Below are positions 63,983-64,000 of a stretch of 64,000 nucleotides of DNA, piece after piece. The position numbers and the translations under genes are program-made. The stretch is from Salticus scenicus (lineage: Eukaryota > Arthropoda > Arachnida > Araneae > Salticidae), in assembly GCA_963930645.1 (NCBI GenBank), contig CAWVNO010002573.1, positions 60,401-124,400 of the forward strand, given 5' to 3'. Each line of letters begins with the position of its first letter. Position 1 is the stretch's first letter. Below the pieces are notes generated by a model. The model saw only the letters and a list, made by a program, of their open reading frames with translations, ran no database searches and was not told where the DNA came from.

Positions 63983-64000
63983 TTAGCAGGCTTTGCCCGC
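63983..64000 (-). mobile_element. 3' terminus of a second Helitron, cut by window end
   Basis: On the minus strand the window edge reads GCGGGCAAAGCCTGCTAA, the hairpin and CTRR end seen at 5195, 11325 and 13508, directly followed by TC of the full-length Helitron. Confidence 0.75.

Noticed and set aside
1..64000. CRISPR arrays or bacterial operons
   Set aside because: The tandem repeats are long, diverged and without regular spacers, and everything recognisable is eukaryotic TE or transporter.

Overview
This is an AT-rich eukaryotic window made almost entirely of transposable elements (TEs) and their remains, with very few host genes. The mix (canonical Helitron RepHel, piggyBac, Tc1/mariner, hAT, Penelope-like and Ty3/gypsy elements, long homopolymer and GTCT/TATG microsatellites, a 200-N assembly gap) indicates an arthropod. 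A chelicerate such as a spider is my best guess, but that is inference. The only intact host-type gene I can defend is a single-exon SLC35G-like drug/metabolite transporter (6133-7209, minus), with a decayed partial copy just downstream (5352-5690).

Layout. 1-2470: a dead minus-strand Ty3/gypsy copy (gag, zinc knuckle, mutated protease, RT, RNase H) cut by a hAT-type end. 2870-5065: direct/inverted low-complexity repeats and a roughly 145-bp tandem array ending near a Helitron 3' end. 5350-7262: SLC35G gene and pseudogene. 7608-9207: a 1600-bp DNA transposon with long TIRs, ATAT duplications, a dead transposase and 18-bp subterminal repeats. 9640-18312: a 1.3-kb asymmetric-TIR element, several Helitron ends, the sequencing gap, a tRNA-like segment and a repeat carrying a 71-codon ORF. 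18843-22108: a Tc1/mariner copy with a piggyBac derivative in its right TIR. 22748-25715: a Penelope-like element (RT plus GIY-YIG) split by a tRNA-Thr-bearing palindrome, a MITE and the 71-codon-ORF repeat. 25985-32042 and 40742-45059: further Tc1 fragments and asymmetric-TIR elements. 33975-40524: a young, apparently intact Ty3/gypsy retrotransposon with matching LTRs. 46180-56685: tandem repeats, a hAT MITE with perfect 8-bp duplication, a solo LTR and a large hAT-like bracket. 57460-63982: a full-length Helitron with a three-exon RepHel gene, a palindrome in intron 1 and a piggyBac derivative just upstream of its ATG, abutting another Helitron's 3' end.

The strongest unifying observation is a set of at least four non-autonomous element families built on one plan: a 13-14 bp 5' terminal inverted repeat that folds into a hairpin, a shared TACACGTTTTGAGG-like box, a GTCT/GTGT microsatellite, tandem modules of about 150-300 bp, then the inverted repeat again followed by a 21-26 nt tail that mostly contains a hairpin and ends in CTAG or CAGAT before T. 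This matches what is known of Helentron/HINE asymmetric termini, but no autonomous partner is visible.

Cellular functions in the window are thus one probable membrane transporter. The rest is TE biology: one probably competent gypsy element with a clear -1 frameshift signal, one Helitron disabled by two point lesions, and many dependent or dead elements nested in each other.
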